DNA of 64,000 bases from Thalassospira lucentensis MCCC 1A00383 = DSM 14000 (GCF_000421265.1 NZ_ATWN01000010.1:124001-188000); one strand, 5' to 3'; positions 1-9,842 are shown, counted from the stretch's first letter. Notes: generated from the sequence alone by a model not told the origin. Program-made: numbers and translations.

Positions 1-81
1 ACGTTTTATTCACAAACCCTTCACTCGCCCTTCACGCAAATCTTGCGCAAAATCCGCGCAGATGAACGAAAGGGTGTTGCA

Positions 82-876
82 ATGCGCGACGAAAGACAGC
101 CTCAGCGGCTTGAGGTACGCCTCGCCGAGAATGCAGACGAAATTCTTGCCAGCCAGAAACTTCGTTACAAGGTTTTCTATGAAGAGCGCGGTGCGCAGCC
201 AAGCGATGAAATGGCAGCACAACAGCGTGATTTTGATCATTACGATCCGTTGTGCGATCACCTGCTGGTTCTTGATCATGGTCGTGGTGCGGGTACTGAC
301 GCGGTTGTCGGAACGTATCGTTTGTTGCGCCAGTCGGTTGCCAACGAACATGGCGGTTTTTACAGTGCGGATGAATACCACATCGAAAGTATGCTCAATG
401 CGGTTAAGGAAACCGGCGAAATCATGGAGCTGGGCCGATCTTGCGTTGAGGCCGATTACCGCACCATGCCGACGTTGCAGCTTCTTTGGCAGGGCATTGC
501 CGCCTATGTGTTTAAGTACGATATCAAATTGATGTTTGGCTGTGCATCCTTCCACGGGACCGACCCGGACGCCTTTAGCGATGTTCTGACCTATCTGCAT
601 CACAATCACCTCGCCCCTGAAGACATGCGCCCCCGGGCGATTGAAGAACGGTACGAGACGATGATGCGTGCCGAAATCGGCGGTATCGATCAGCGTCAGG
701 CGCTGCGTGACTTGCCGCCGCTGATTAAGGGGTATCTTCGCCTTGGCGGTTTTGTCGGCGACGGGGCGGTGATTGATCATCAGTTCAACACCACTGACAT
801 CTGCATCGTGTTGCCAACCGAAAAGGTAACCGATCGCTATTACAAGCATTACGAACGCACCGCGAGGGTATCGTGA
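82..876 (+). CDS. olsB: L-ornithine N-alpha-acyltransferase (OlsB-like, GNAT fold)
   Basis: This 264-residue protein resembles OlsB, which transfers a 3-hydroxyacyl chain from acyl-ACP to ornithine to make lyso-ornithine lipid at the inner membrane. The first half has the acyl-homoserine-lactone-synthase/GNAT look: LRYKVFYEE near residue 30, then the EIMELGRSCV stretch and the FGCASFHGTDP segment. I chose the ATG at 82, with GAAAGGG seven bases upstream, over a TTG at 43 that has no ribosome binding site. The stop overlaps the next gene as GTGA, so olsB and olsA are translationally coupled, which supports the ornithine-lipid assignment. A generic GNAT/hemolysin-like acyltransferase is the alternative. 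Confidence 0.82.
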   Translation: MRDERQPQRLEVRLAENADEILASQKLRYKVFYEERGAQPSDEMAAQQRDFDHYDPLCDHLLVLDHGRGAGTDAVVGTYRLLRQSVANEHGGFYSADEYHIESMLNAVKETGEIMELGRSCVEADYRTMPTLQLLWQGIAAYVFKYDIKLMFGCASFHGTDPDAFSDVLTYLHHNHLAPEDMRPRAIEERYETMMRAEIGGIDQRQALRDLPPLIKGYLRLGGFVGDGAVIDHQFNTTDICIVLPTEKVTDRYYKHYERTARVS

Positions 877-1778
877 ACTGCTATGTGTGTGCCGCTATCC
901 GGCTGACGGCCTATGTGCTTTTGACACTGGTGTTACTGCCAGTCCAGATGGTGGCCATCGTATGTAATATGCGATTGGCAGAAGAATTGCCGCGCTTTTA
1001 TCACGCGCTGTGCCTGCGGATCCTTCATATCGAGGTTCGGGTATCGGGCGGTGATTTGATGGATGGGCCGGGCGTGATTGTTGCCAACCATGCATCATAC
1101 CTTGATATTCCGGTTTTGGGGGCGCTGACCCGGGCAAGCTTTATTGCCAAAACCGAAGTGGCCAGCTGGCCGGTGTTTGGCCTGTTGGCCAAACTGTCGC
1201 GCTCAACCTTTGTTGAACGGCGGGCCGTACGATCACGTGATCAGAACGACCAGCTGAGCGAACGGTTAAATAATGGCGATAAGCTGATCCTGTTTCCCGA
1301 AGGAACCAGCAATGATGGCAACCGGGTTCTGCCGTTTAAATCCACTTTGTTTGCGGCAGCTGAACGCACTCTTCCGGATGGATCACAGGTAAAGTTCCAA
1401 CCGGTTTCAATCGCGGCCACCCGTTTGGATGGTGCGCCGATTGGCCGTGATTTACGGGCTTTCTATTCCTGGTATGGGGATATGGATCTGGCACCACACC
1501 TGTGGCAGTTTATGGCTCTTGGTAAGGTGACGGTTGAAATTGTGGTGCATCCGCCGGTGACGCTTGCAGATGCAGCCGGGTCGCGCAAGGAACTGGCCCG
1601 GATGTGCGAAGCCAAGGTTACCCAAGGACATCAGGCCGCATTGCGCGGTATCCATCAAGGAGTACCGGTCCAGTTAATTGACAGTGATCTGTCTGGTGAG
1701 CTGGTTGGGTTTTCACCGCTGGCGATTATTTGCGAAGATTTTCGTCTGTTTGGTCCAGACCGACAGTTTGGTGCCTGA
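873..1778 (+). CDS. olsA: 1-acyl-sn-glycerol-3-phosphate-type acyltransferase (OlsA/PlsC)
   Basis: A 301-residue membrane-associated acyltransferase of the PlsC family. A hydrophobic N-terminal segment (about residues 8-28) is followed by the catalytic HX4D box in NHASYLD and the substrate-binding FPEGTS box. In the family these bind the acyl donor and acceptor. Paired with olsB by a four-base GTGA overlap, it most likely adds the second acyl chain to lyso-ornithine lipid, as OlsA does. It could also serve as a general lysophosphatidate acyltransferase. The start is GTG. Confidence 0.82.
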   Translation: MNCYVCAAIRLTAYVLLTLVLLPVQMVAIVCNMRLAEELPRFYHALCLRILHIEVRVSGGDLMDGPGVIVANHASYLDIPVLGALTRASFIAKTEVASWPVFGLLAKLSRSTFVERRAVRSRDQNDQLSERLNNGDKLILFPEGTSNDGNRVLPFKSTLFAAAERTLPDGSQVKFQPVSIAATRLDGAPIGRDLRAFYSWYGDMDLAPHLWQFMALGKVTVEIVVHPPVTLADAAGSRKELARMCEAKVTQGHQAALRGIHQGVPVQLIDSDLSGELVGFSPLAIICEDFRLFGPDRQFGA

Positions 1779-2033
1779 GTGTTTCGCCAAGGCGGCTATA
1801 GCCGTCGATATTGCCGGAATATTTAAGAAAACTTCTAAAAAACACGGTGAGTTTGTTTGATGTGTTTGACTCAGCATGTCGCCGTGGTATCGAATGTTCG
1901 TTAATGGATCAGACTGGCATGGCCTGCTGTGTCGCAGAAAGTTGACTGATTTTATGCACCTTGCGATTTTGCGTCGGGTCTCTAAATACATCTGATCTAT
2001 CATTGCGGTCTTGGTAACAAGTCCGAACCCTTT
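1779..2033. other. intergenic region between olsA and miaB
   Basis: No gene is supported here; the short open frames have no ribosome binding site or recognisable product. A weak promoter-like pair, TTGCGA and TAAATA separated by 16 bases, lies around 1965-1995. It would start a short transcript ending at the terminator at 2034-2061. Confidence 0.4.
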
Positions 2034-2061
2034 GCGGTGTGACTTCGTCACGCCGCTTTTT
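2034..2061 (+). terminator. rho-independent terminator just upstream of miaB
   Basis: GCGGTGTGAC and GTCACGCCGC form a ten-pair stem (one G-U) around a three-base loop, followed by five T. It ends 29 bases before the miaB start, so it either ends an upstream short transcript or attenuates the miaB operon. Confidence 0.75.
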
Positions 2062-2090
2062 GGCGTTTGAGAGAGCGAAACGGATCTGGC

Positions 2091-3488
2091 GTGACTGAAC
2101 CGAAGAAACTTTTTGTAAAAACCTATGGCTGTCAGATGAATGTCTATGACAGTCAGCGCATGCAGGATGTCTTGGCGCCACTGGGATACCAGTCGGTCGA
2201 CAGTGCAAAGGACGCCGATATGGTGATCCTCAACACCTGCCATATCCGTGAAAAGGCGGCTGAAAAGGTCTTTTCCGATCTGGGACGTGTGCGCAAACAC
2301 AAAGAAGCCAAGGAAGCCAATGGCGGCGACAAGATGATTGTCGCGGTGGCGGGCTGTGTCGCGCAGGCCGAGGGGGCGGAGCTTATGCGCCGCGAACCCA
2401 TTGTCGATATGGTGTTTGGTCCGCAGACCTATCATCGCTTGCCCGAAATGGTCGCACGGGCGAACCGTGCGAAGGGGCGCGATCGCATCATTGATACCGA
2501 TTTCCCGGCCGAAGAAAAGTTTGACCACTTGCCCGAACAGGTTTCCAAGCATGGCTATTCTGCATTTCTGGCCATTCAGGAAGGCTGCGATAAATTCTGC
2601 ACGTTTTGTGTCGTGCCCTATACCCGTGGGGCGGAATATTCGCGCCCGGGCATGGATGTGATCAATGAAGCCCGCCAGATTGCGGCGCAAGGCACGCGCG
2701 AAATCACGCTGTTGGGTCAGAATGTAAACGCTTATCATGGTGCCGCACCCGATGGCGGGGAATGGACGCTTGGGCGATTGTTGCGGGAACTGTCTGACAT
2801 CGACGGTCTTGATCGTATTCGTTACACCACATCGCATCCGCGTGATGTTGATGACGACCTGATATCGGCCCACCGTGATCTGCCAAAAGTGATGCCGTTC
2901 TTGCATTTGCCAGTACAGGCGGGATCGGATCGCGTGTTGCAGGCCATGAACCGCAAGCATGATGTTGCCGACTATCGCGACGTTGTGGCGCGGCTCAAAG
3001 ACGCCTGCCCGGATTTGGCGCTATCATCGGACTTTATTGTTGGATTTCCCGGCGAATCGGACAAGGATTTCGAAGACACGATGGATATTGTGCGCGAAAT
3101 TACCTTTATTCAGGCCTTCAGTTTCAAATACAGCCCACGTCCGGGAACTCCGGCATCGGCGATGGAATTGCAAGTCCCTGAAAAGGTCAAAACCGAACGC
3201 ATCATGCGGTTACAGGCGTTGCTGGCCGAACAGCAACTTGCCTTTAACCACAACTGTGTTGGCAAGGAAATGGACGTTCTGCTGGAACGGTTTGGTAAGC
3301 TCGAAGGTCAGCTGGTGGGCAAAAGCCCCTATATGCAGCCGGTCCATGTCAGTGGTTTGCCAGAGACAGCACTGGGCCAGATCGTTCGATTGAAAATTAC
3401 TGAAGCACGGCCCAATTCACTGGGCGGTGAGCTGGTCGATACCCCAGTTACGGGCAAAGATCAGGATTCTGAAAGGAACGTTGCGTGA
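2091..3488 (+). CDS. miaB: tRNA-2-methylthio-N6-dimethylallyladenosine synthase MiaB
   Basis: MiaB is a radical-SAM methylthiotransferase that converts i6A37 to ms2i6A37 in tRNAs reading UNN codons. From the GTG at 2091 the N-terminal UPF0004 cysteines are C14 (TYGCQMN), C50 (LNTCHIRE) and C89 (VAGCV). The radical-SAM CX3CX2C is C166-C170-C173 (CDKFCTFC). A TRAM domain follows near the C-terminus. The GTG at 2091 fits family N-termini better than the TTG at 2067, although its ribosome binding site is weak. It overlaps phoH by four bases and heads the operon running to the HTH gene. Confidence 0.93.
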   Translation: MTEPKKLFVKTYGCQMNVYDSQRMQDVLAPLGYQSVDSAKDADMVILNTCHIREKAAEKVFSDLGRVRKHKEAKEANGGDKMIVAVAGCVAQAEGAELMRREPIVDMVFGPQTYHRLPEMVARANRAKGRDRIIDTDFPAEEKFDHLPEQVSKHGYSAFLAIQEGCDKFCTFCVVPYTRGAEYSRPGMDVINEARQIAAQGTREITLLGQNVNAYHGAAPDGGEWTLGRLLRELSDIDGLDRIRYTTSHPRDVDDDLISAHRDLPKVMPFLHLPVQAGSDRVLQAMNRKHDVADYRDVVARLKDACPDLALSSDFIVGFPGESDKDFEDTMDIVREITFIQAFSFKYSPRPGTPASAMELQVPEKVKTERIMRLQALLAEQQLAFNHNCVGKEMDVLLERFGKLEGQLVGKSPYMQPVHVSGLPETALGQIVRLKITEARPNSLGGELVDTPVTGKDQDSERNVA

Positions 3489-4624
3489 GCGGCACCTCGG
3501 CTAAAACCACCAAACCTAAAGTCGCAGCTAAAAAGACGGTGACCAAAAAAGCGGCACCCAAAAAGACCCCGACCAAAGACCAGGATCAGATTGAGTTTTC
3601 AGACAACGCGCTTGCGCAATTGCTCTATGGATCACAGGCAGAAAACCTGACCCGCCTTTCCGAAGGTACCGGGGTGCAGGTGTCGAGCCGTGGCTTGGTC
3701 GTGACGCTTGTCGGGGACGCGCAAAAAGTTGCTCAGGCCAAAAAGGTACTGGCTCAGCTGTATGCCCGTCTGCGCGACAAGGAAGTTGATTTGATTGATG
3801 TTGAAACCGTTGATGGTGCCATTCGTTTGTCCGAGCCTGATGATACAGATCCGTGGAGCGGCCAGACCAAGGATATGTTTGGCGGATCGCGTCTGACCAT
3901 TCAGACCAAGAAACGCCGCATTTCACCACGGTCGAAACGTCAGAAAGACTATGTCGAGGCGATCCTTGATAACGAACTGATCTTTGGCATCGGTCCGGCC
4001 GGTACGGGTAAGACCTATCTGGCGGTGGCGATGGCGGTTCAGGCCTTTATCCTTGGACAGGTTGATCGCATCATCTTGTCGCGTCCCGCAGTTGAGGCGG
4101 GTGAACGTCTTGGCTTTTTACCGGGTGATTTGAAAGACAAGGTCGATCCGTATCTGCGTCCGCTGTATGATGCCTTGCACGACACGCTTCCAGGCGATGT
4201 TGTGGTCAAGCGTATGGAAAGTGGCGAGATTGAAGTCGCCCCGCTGGCCTTCATGCGCGGTCGTACACTTGGCAATGCCTTTGTCATTCTTGACGAAGCA
4301 CAAAACACCACCCCGATGCAGATGAAAATGTTTCTGACCCGTTTGGGTGAAGGATCGCGCATGGTGGTGACCGGTGATATGACGCAGGTCGATTTGCCTG
4401 ATGGCACAAAATCGGGTTTGCGTGATGCGCTTGAAACCATTGGCGACGTCAAAGGGGTCGCGACGATCAAGTTCGATCAGCGCGACGTTGTGCGCCACCA
4501 TCTGGTGACCAAGATCGTACAGGCCTATGACGAGATGGATGCTCTGCGCGACCGGCTGAAAAAAGGCTATCGCGGTAACAAGGATGGTGCAGACAAGGGC
4601 GCGGAAAATGACAGCACCGCTTGA
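3485..4624 (+). CDS. phoH: PhoH-family P-loop ATPase
   Basis: A 379-residue PhoH-like ATPase. A Lys/Ala-rich N-terminal tail (residues 1-35) precedes a KH-like segment and the ATPase core, with Walker A GPAGTGKT at 170-177 and Walker B VILDEAQN. In alphaproteobacteria this gene sits with ybeY, and the two are thought to act together in RNA/ribosome quality control; the exact substrate is not established. AAAGGA sits about seven bases before the GTG start. The basic tail is longer than in many family members and may bind RNA (inference). Confidence 0.9.
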   Translation: MSGTSAKTTKPKVAAKKTVTKKAAPKKTPTKDQDQIEFSDNALAQLLYGSQAENLTRLSEGTGVQVSSRGLVVTLVGDAQKVAQAKKVLAQLYARLRDKEVDLIDVETVDGAIRLSEPDDTDPWSGQTKDMFGGSRLTIQTKKRRISPRSKRQKDYVEAILDNELIFGIGPAGTGKTYLAVAMAVQAFILGQVDRIILSRPAVEAGERLGFLPGDLKDKVDPYLRPLYDALHDTLPGDVVVKRMESGEIEVAPLAFMRGRTLGNAFVILDEAQNTTPMQMKMFLTRLGEGSRMVVTGDMTQVDLPDGTKSGLRDALETIGDVKGVATIKFDQRDVVRHHLVTKIVQAYDEMDALRDRLKKGYRGNKDGADKGAENDSTA

Positions 4625-5198
4625 CCTTGATCTCGACGTTGAGGCCGGTGCTTGGGAAAAGGCCGAAATTGACGCGATTGAAGCGGCGATTGTTGCAGCC
4701 CTTGATGGGGCGTTGACCGATGGCGCGCTTTGGGACGATGACGCTGTTGCAACGGATGGTACCCCCGATGAAGGCGACGGGGCGTCCTTATTGTCGGTTG
4801 CTCCGATGGTTGAGATTGGCGTGCGTCTGTCCGATGATGCCGCGGTGCGTGTTTTGAACCGCGATTATCGTGACAAGGACAAGCCAACCAACGTTTTGTC
4901 CTTTGCCGCCCTTGAAAGTGCGGATGATGCGGCGGCATTTTTGATGGCGCCCGATATGCCGCTTTTGCTTGGGGATATTGTCATTGCGCGCGAAACATGT
5001 GCGCGCGAAGCGATCGAGCAAAAAAAGTCCCTGAAAAATCATCTGGTTCATCTTGCCGTTCACGGTACGCTGCATCTTGTCGGTTACGATCATATGGTTG
5101 ATGATGAAGCCGAAGAGATGGAAGACCTTGAACGTCAAATTCTTGCCCGACTTGGCATTGATGATCCCTATGAGCCGATTGAAGATGAACCTGTTTGA
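4608..5198 (+). CDS. ybeY: endoribonuclease YbeY (rRNA maturation factor)
   Basis: YbeY is a zinc metallo-endoribonuclease needed for 16S rRNA 3'-end processing and 70S quality control. The metal site HGTLHLVGYDH is near the C-terminus, preceded by NRDYRDKDKPTNVLSF and the LGDIVIA strand. The ATG at 4608 overlaps the end of phoH by 17 bases; an earlier in-frame ATG at 4584 lies deeper inside phoH. An acidic insertion (about residues 35-60) and an acidic C-terminal tail make it longer than the usual 150-170 residues. Confidence 0.92.
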   Translation: MTAPLDLDLDVEAGAWEKAEIDAIEAAIVAALDGALTDGALWDDDAVATDGTPDEGDGASLLSVAPMVEIGVRLSDDAAVRVLNRDYRDKDKPTNVLSFAALESADDAAAFLMAPDMPLLLGDIVIARETCAREAIEQKKSLKNHLVHLAVHGTLHLVGYDHMVDDEAEEMEDLERQILARLGIDDPYEPIEDEPV

Positions 5199-5235
5199 AC
5201 AGCTTGTTTGATTTAAAGGATTTCGAACCCGACCA

Positions 5236-6213
5236 ATGAACGACAGTAGTCAACGCGACGACGACCACGAGAGTATGCGCCCTCGCATCGGCGAGGAGAT
5301 CAGTCAGGAAGCCGACGGCGGCTCCTTGTGGGGGAATGTGGCCTCGGCCCTTGGGTTGAAGCGTAAGCCACGCAACGGCGAGGCATCTTTGAGCGATACG
5401 CTCGAAGAGCTGGCCGAGCGGACCGAAGAAGATGACGAGCCCGTCTCGCTTCATGAACGGTCCCTGTTTGAAAATATCATCGCATTGCGCGATATGACGG
5501 CCGAGGATGTTATGATCCCGCGTGCCGATATCGTTGCCGTATCGAAGACCATTACGCTTGATGCGCTGGTTGAAGTGATGGTCAAAAAGGCGCATTCGCG
5601 TCTGCCGGTTTATGGCGATACACTCGATGAAATTGCCGGCATGGTGCATATCAAGGATGTGCTGGGCTGTGTTGCAGCTGGGCGTGAATACAGCCTGAAT
5701 GCCCTTGTCCGCCGGGTTTTGTTTGTATCCCCCGCCATTCGTGTGCTTGATCTGTTGTCGGAAATGCGCCTGTCACGCACGCATATGGCGCTGGTGGTTG
5801 ACGAGTTTGGCGGCATTGATGGCTTGATCACGATTGAAGACCTTGTCGAAGAAATCGTCGGCGAGATTGACGATGAACATGACGTTGATCAGGCGCCAAA
5901 GCTGATCCGCCTGTCTGACGGGTGCTATATCGCTGATGCCCGGTTTGAGGTCGAAGACCTTGAAGAAAAGCTGGGCTTTGGGTTGCTTGATGATGAAGAA
6001 GACGAAGATATCGACACCCTTGGCGGGCTTGTGTTCTCTCTGGCGGGTCGTGTTCCGGCGCGCGGCGAGTTAATCGAACATCCCACTGGAATTCAGTTCG
6101 AAGTGCTTGAAGCTGATCCACGCCGCATTCGCAGATTGCGCATTCATATGGTGCGTCGTGACACGCTTGTGCCCGGTGATGGCACTTCTAATCAGGAAAA
6201 AACGGATGATTAA
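5236..6213 (+). CDS. corC: CBS-domain CorC/HlyC-type protein
   Basis: A 325-residue soluble CorC-type protein: a polar N-terminus, two CBS domains (about 85-210, containing MIPRADIVAV and HMALVVDEFGG) and a C-terminal transporter-associated domain (about 235-310). In enterobacteria CorC is linked to magnesium/cobalt efflux, and in this operon position it usually precedes lnt. There is no membrane domain, so it is not a full CNNM transporter. AAAGGA is about 15 bases upstream of the ATG, rather far, so the start is less certain than the identity. Confidence 0.86.
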   Translation: MNDSSQRDDDHESMRPRIGEEISQEADGGSLWGNVASALGLKRKPRNGEASLSDTLEELAERTEEDDEPVSLHERSLFENIIALRDMTAEDVMIPRADIVAVSKTITLDALVEVMVKKAHSRLPVYGDTLDEIAGMVHIKDVLGCVAAGREYSLNALVRRVLFVSPAIRVLDLLSEMRLSRTHMALVVDEFGGIDGLITIEDLVEEIVGEIDDEHDVDQAPKLIRLSDGCYIADARFEVEDLEEKLGFGLLDDEEDEDIDTLGGLVFSLAGRVPARGELIEHPTGIQFEVLEADPRRIRRLRIHMVRRDTLVPGDGTSNQEKTDD

Positions 6214-7780
6214 CACTGTGGCGGCACGTCTTGCTGGCTTGTCTGGCTGGCGCAGGCGTTTTGTCTGGTTGATATCCGGGGCGGTTGCGGTATTGGCGCT
6301 GCCGCCCTTTTTTGTGATCCCGGTATTGCCGGTTTGTTTTGCCGTGCTGCTCTGGAGCCTTGAAGGGGTTCGGTGCAACAAGGGGGCACTTTCAGCGGGT
6401 TGGTGGTTTGGAACAGGGCATTTTGCTGCTGGTTTTTACTGGGTCAGCCATGCCTTTCTGGTACAGCCGGAAATTTATGGCTGGATGATCCCGTTTGCTC
6501 TGCTGGGGCTTGGCGGCGGGCTTGCGGTTTTCCCAATGCTGGCTGTTTGGGCCAGTTGGCGTTTGACCGACGGATTGGTGCGCCGTGTTGTGCTTTTAGC
6601 CGTTTTCTGGGCGGTGGCGGAATATCTGCGCGGCCATATCCTGACCGGTTTCCCTTGGAACCTGCTGGCGCATATTTGGGCAGTTGATGCGGCACCAATG
6701 CAATTTGCGTCAATTGTCGGTGTGTATGGCCTATCGGTGGTAACCGCGCTTTTTGCGACGTTACCTGCGGCTGTCATTGCGGGAAAACGCGGTCGGTTAG
6801 CGGCCCTTGCCGGGGTTTTGATCGCAGTTGCCCTTTGGGGTGGTGGAGCCATACGTCTTTCGCTGGTGGGGCCTGTCCAAACGGATAAAATAGCGCAGAT
6901 TGATCCCAATGTGCCTGTGGTTCAGATTGTTCAGCCCAATATCGCGCAGCGTGATAAATGGCGGCCTGATTTGCAGCGCCAGCATTTTACCAAACTAATT
7001 GATATGTCACGCAGGCCTGCAGGCATGGATCCGGCGCAAAAGCGTATTGTGATCTGGCCAGAAACGGCGGCAACATTTTTTGTTGAAGATCAACCCGTGG
7101 CACGGTCGCAAATGGCTGATGTCTTGGGGCCGGATGATATCCTGATTACCGGTGCACCGCGGACCTATCCGCGCGATACAGATGAATACAAGGTCTGGAA
7201 CGCAGTTCAGGTTGTTGATTCCAGTGGTGAGATCGTAGCCAGTTTCGATAAGTTCCACCTTGTGCCTTTTGGCGAATATGTGCCGTTTCGGTCCATCCTG
7301 CCATTTCCCAAACTAACGGCTGGACGGACAGATTTCTCCGCTGGCCCGGGGCCTAAAACACTCGAAGTGCCGGGGATTCCGAGTTTTTCACCCTTGATTT
7401 GTTATGAGGTGATTTTCCCCGGTGCGGTTGTGGATGATGCAAATCGCCCAGAATGGCTTTTAAATGTCACCAATGATGGTTGGTTTGGTAAGAGTGTCGG
7501 CCCCTACCAACATCTGGCGGCAGCGCGCTTTAGATCCGTCGAAGAAGGTCTGCCATTGATCCGGGCAGCCTATACTGGCGTATCGATTATGTATGATCCT
7601 TATGGCCGAAAACTTGCGGAACTGCCCTTAAGTACAAGTAATATCTTGGTGCACCCCCTTTTGAGCAATCAAAACCATACAACAGTATATTCTTTGTGGC
7701 GTGATATTCTATTTTACGGTATTGTTGCCTTCCTCGCCGTTCTCGTTATGGGATATAATCGGTTTTTAAAATCCCTTTAA
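6206..7780 (+). CDS. lnt: apolipoprotein N-acyltransferase Lnt
   Basis: Lnt adds the third acyl chain to the N-terminal diacylglyceryl-cysteine of lipoproteins in the inner membrane. The first ~220 residues are strongly hydrophobic with several membrane segments. The periplasmic nitrilase domain carries the catalytic triad Glu286 (WPETAA), Lys349 (FDKFHLVPFGEY) and Cys399 (LICYEV). The ATG at 6206 has AGGA eight bases upstream and overlaps corC by eight bases; the longer open frame from 6107 lies inside corC. A last hydrophobic stretch ends the protein. Confidence 0.95.
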   Translation: MINTVAARLAGLSGWRRRFVWLISGAVAVLALPPFFVIPVLPVCFAVLLWSLEGVRCNKGALSAGWWFGTGHFAAGFYWVSHAFLVQPEIYGWMIPFALLGLGGGLAVFPMLAVWASWRLTDGLVRRVVLLAVFWAVAEYLRGHILTGFPWNLLAHIWAVDAAPMQFASIVGVYGLSVVTALFATLPAAVIAGKRGRLAALAGVLIAVALWGGGAIRLSLVGPVQTDKIAQIDPNVPVVQIVQPNIAQRDKWRPDLQRQHFTKLIDMSRRPAGMDPAQKRIVIWPETAATFFVEDQPVARSQMADVLGPDDILITGAPRTYPRDTDEYKVWNAVQVVDSSGEIVASFDKFHLVPFGEYVPFRSILPFPKLTAGRTDFSAGPGPKTLEVPGIPSFSPLICYEVIFPGAVVDDANRPEWLLNVTNDGWFGKSVGPYQHLAAARFRSVEEGLPLIRAAYTGVSIMYDPYGRKLAELPLSTSNILVHPLLSNQNHTTVYSLWRDILFYGIVAFLAVLVMGYNRFLKSL

Positions 7781-7866
7781 GCGGCTGTCTAAAGCACCGA
7801 ACCGTCTAGAGATTGTCCCATCTAAATAAAGACGGGTAGGTCGGAGTGAGAGAAGGAAAAAGTCAT

Positions 7867-8361
7867 ATGTCGCCTAAGGATGAAAACACGATAGTAAAAA
7901 ACACGCGTGGGCGCGGTCGTGGCCGGACTGCCAATGGCAAACCCAATCCTGTTGATATTCATGTTGGTGCGCGCGTTCGGTTGCGCAGAACGCTGCTGGG
8001 GATGAGCCAGGAAAAACTGGGCGAAGCCATTGGGTTGACCTTCCAGCAAGTCCAGAAATACGAACGTGGTGCGAACCGTGTCGGGGCGTCACGCCTTTAT
8101 GATCTGTCGCGTGTTCTTGAAGTGCCGGTATCGTTCTTCTTTGATGATATGCCCGATGAAATCTCATCGAAATCGGTTCACGAGCGCCGCGAGATGTCCG
8201 AAAGCCCGGACCCGTTCGACAATGATCCAATGAACCGGCGTGAAACGCTTGAACTTGTGCGTGCCTACTACCGGATTACTGATCCGAACCAGCGCAAGAA
8301 AGTCTTTGAACTGGTCAAATCGATGGGTGCAATTGCCGCGGCTGAGCCTGACCAGAAGTAA
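7867..8361 (+). CDS. XRE-family helix-turn-helix regulator
   Basis: A 164-residue DNA-binding protein. After a basic N-terminal tail (RGRGRGR) comes a Cro/C1-type HTH at about residues 30-90, including MSQEKLGEAIGLTFQQVQKYERG. The C-terminal half has no recognised domain. AAGGAAA precedes the ATG by about eight bases. Homologues of this length with the same LTFQQVQKYE motif are widespread in alphaproteobacteria; their targets here are unknown. It ends the miaB-lnt gene run and is followed by a strong terminator before metK. Confidence 0.85.
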   Translation: MSPKDENTIVKNTRGRGRGRTANGKPNPVDIHVGARVRLRRTLLGMSQEKLGEAIGLTFQQVQKYERGANRVGASRLYDLSRVLEVPVSFFFDDMPDEISSKSVHERREMSESPDPFDNDPMNRRETLELVRAYYRITDPNQRKKVFELVKSMGAIAAAEPDQK

Positions 8362-8389
8362 GTCGACCTGACGACTGAACCAAATTAAG

Positions 8390-8429
8390 GACGCATTCCA
8401 AAGTCATCGGGAGTGCGTCTTTTTCTTTT
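8390..8429 (+). terminator. rho-independent terminator after the HTH gene
   Basis: GACGCATTCC (8390-8399) pairs with GGAGTGCGTC (8410-8419) over ten bases with one G-U, followed by TTTTTCTTTT. Confidence 0.85.
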
Positions 8430-8547
8430 GGCCCCGGATCGCATGCACGCTATGCAATTTTCTGGTTACGTTTTTGCGTCAATGATGCTTGACGTTAAAA
8501 AGATCATCAGGCAAAAGCGTCATGCAGCTTCAACAAAGCTTGCAGAT

Positions 8548-8598
8548 TGTGGACGGATTTGGACCGCTTGCCACCACACAAAAAAAGGCTAAGTGGGC
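8548..8598 (+). promoter_or_regulatory. SAM-II-clan riboswitch aptamer upstream of metK
   Basis: The stretch carries the ordered SAM-II hallmarks: P1 TGTGG (8548-8552) with CCACA (8574-8578), then in the loop GATTTG, CCG and CTTGC, then an A-rich linker and GGCTAAGTGGG. The pseudoknot can form between GCC (8570-8572) and GGC (8587-8589), and between CC (8564-8565) and GG near 8595. It differs from my memory of the consensus by about two extra bases after P1 and by GCTAAG in place of GCTAAA. Its place before the SAM synthetase gene fits feedback by SAM. A covariance-model search was not possible. Confidence 0.7.
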
Positions 8599-8627
8599 GC
8601 TATCGATACAGACATGTATTGAGAGCC

Positions 8628-8660
8628 CTCCGGTCCAGTTTTGGAAACCCATTACCGGAG
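8628..8660 (+). promoter_or_regulatory. hairpin overlapping the metK ribosome binding site
   Basis: CTCCGGT (8628-8634) and ACCGGAG (8654-8660) are perfectly complementary. The 3' arm contains the GGAG of the metK Shine-Dalgarno sequence GGAGAAGG. It is a natural expression platform for the aptamer upstream; the coupling is inferred. Confidence 0.55.
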
Positions 8661-8669
8661 AAGGTCTTA

Positions 8670-9842
8670 ATGTCACTTTCCGAATATCTTTTTACCAGTG
8701 AATCCGTTTCTGAAGGTCATCCGGACAAAGTTTGTGACCGCATTTCCGATTCCATTGTTGATGCATTTTTGGCCGCGGACGAAGATTCGCGTGTTGCCGT
8801 TGAAACGCTTGCGACCACCAACCGTGTGGTGCTGGCTGGCGAAACCCGCGGTCCCGAAAGTGTGACCAAGGAAGTCATGATCGAAAAGGCCCGCGATGCC
8901 ATTCGCGCCATCGGTTATGAACAGGAAGGTTTCCATTGGAAAACCGCCGAGATCGAGTGCCATGTGCACGAACAGTCCGCCGATATCGCACAAGGTGTCG
9001 ATTCAGCCGGCGAAAAAGATCTTGGTGCAGGTGACCAAGGCATCATGTTTGGTTACGCATGTGACGAAACCGATGAATTGATGCCGGCCCCGATCCAGTT
9101 CTCACATCGCATGTTACGTGCCATGGCAAAAGATCGTCATTCAGGTGTCGCAGCCCAGTTTGGCCCGGACGCCAAAAGCCAGGTGACGCTTCGCTACGTC
9201 GACGGCAAACCAGTTGGTGCGACCTCGGTTGTGGTATCGACCCAGCATGCCGATGGTCTGAGCCAAGACGACGTTCGTGCACTGGTTCTGCCTTATGTCG
9301 AAGCAGCCCTGCCAAGTGGCTGGTTGCCAGCAGAAGACGAGATTTACATCAACCCGACGGGCCGTTTTGTTATTGGTGGTCCTGATGGTGACGCGGGTTT
9401 GACCGGTCGTAAAATCATTGTTGATACCTACGGCGGTGCGGCTCCGCATGGTGGCGGCGCATTCTCGGGCAAAGATCCGACGAAGGTGGACCGTTCGGCT
9501 GCTTACGCGGCGCGCTATCTTGCCAAAAACGTGGTTGCTGCCGGTCTGGCAGAGCGTTGCACCATTCAGGTTGCTTATGCGATTGGCGTATCCAAGCCGT
9601 TGGCGCTGTATGTCAACAACCACGGCACGGGTAATGTTGATGAAATCAAACTGGGCAGTGTTCTGCGTCAATTGATGGATCTGAGCCCGCGCGGCATTCG
9701 CGAACATCTTGCGCTGTGCAAGCCGATCTATACCCCGTCTTCTGCCTATGGTCACTTTGGTCGTAAGCCAACCGAAGACGGCGGGTTCTCTTGGGAACGT
9801 ACCGATCTGGTCGGTGATCTCAAGTCGGCATTTGGTGCTTAG
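8670..9842 (+). CDS. metK: S-adenosylmethionine synthetase MetK
   Basis: MetK makes SAM from methionine and ATP. The 390-residue protein shows the full family pattern: [14 protein letters not shown] at the N-terminus, the [12 protein letters not shown] hexapeptide region in the middle, the [14 protein letters not shown]-loop-like motif, then [16 protein letters not shown] and [10 protein letters not shown]. The ATG at 8670 has GGAGAAGG about six bases upstream; an upstream extension would read through the riboswitch and is rejected. The gene is flanked by terminators on both sides, so it is its own transcription unit with a long regulated leader. Confidence 0.97.
   Translation: MSLSEYLFTSESVSEGHPDKVCDRISDSIVDAFLAADEDSRVAVETLATTNRVVLAGETRGPESVTKEVMIEKARDAIRAIGYEQEGFHWKTAEIECHVHEQSADIAQGVDSAGEKDLGAGDQGIMFGYACDETDELMPAPIQFSHRMLRAMAKDRHSGVAAQFGPDAKSQVTLRYVDGKPVGATSVVVSTQHADGLSQDDVRALVLPYVEAALPSGWLPAEDEIYINPTGRFVIGGPDGDAGLTGRKIIVDTYGGAAPHGGGAFSGKDPTKVDRSAAYAARYLAKNVVAAGLAERCTIQVAYAIGVSKPLALYVNNHGTGNVDEIKLGSVLRQLMDLSPRGIREHLALCKPIYTPSSAYGHFGRKPTEDGGFSWERTDLVGDLKSAFGA

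Noticed and set aside
10-849. 279-codon open frame opposite olsB
   Set aside because: The plus-strand olsB has family motifs, a ribosome binding site and coupling to olsA; the reverse frame has none.
1713-2960. 415-codon open frame on the minus strand over miaB
   Set aside because: It is antisense to a clear miaB with intact cluster motifs, lacks a ribosome binding site and resembles no protein family.
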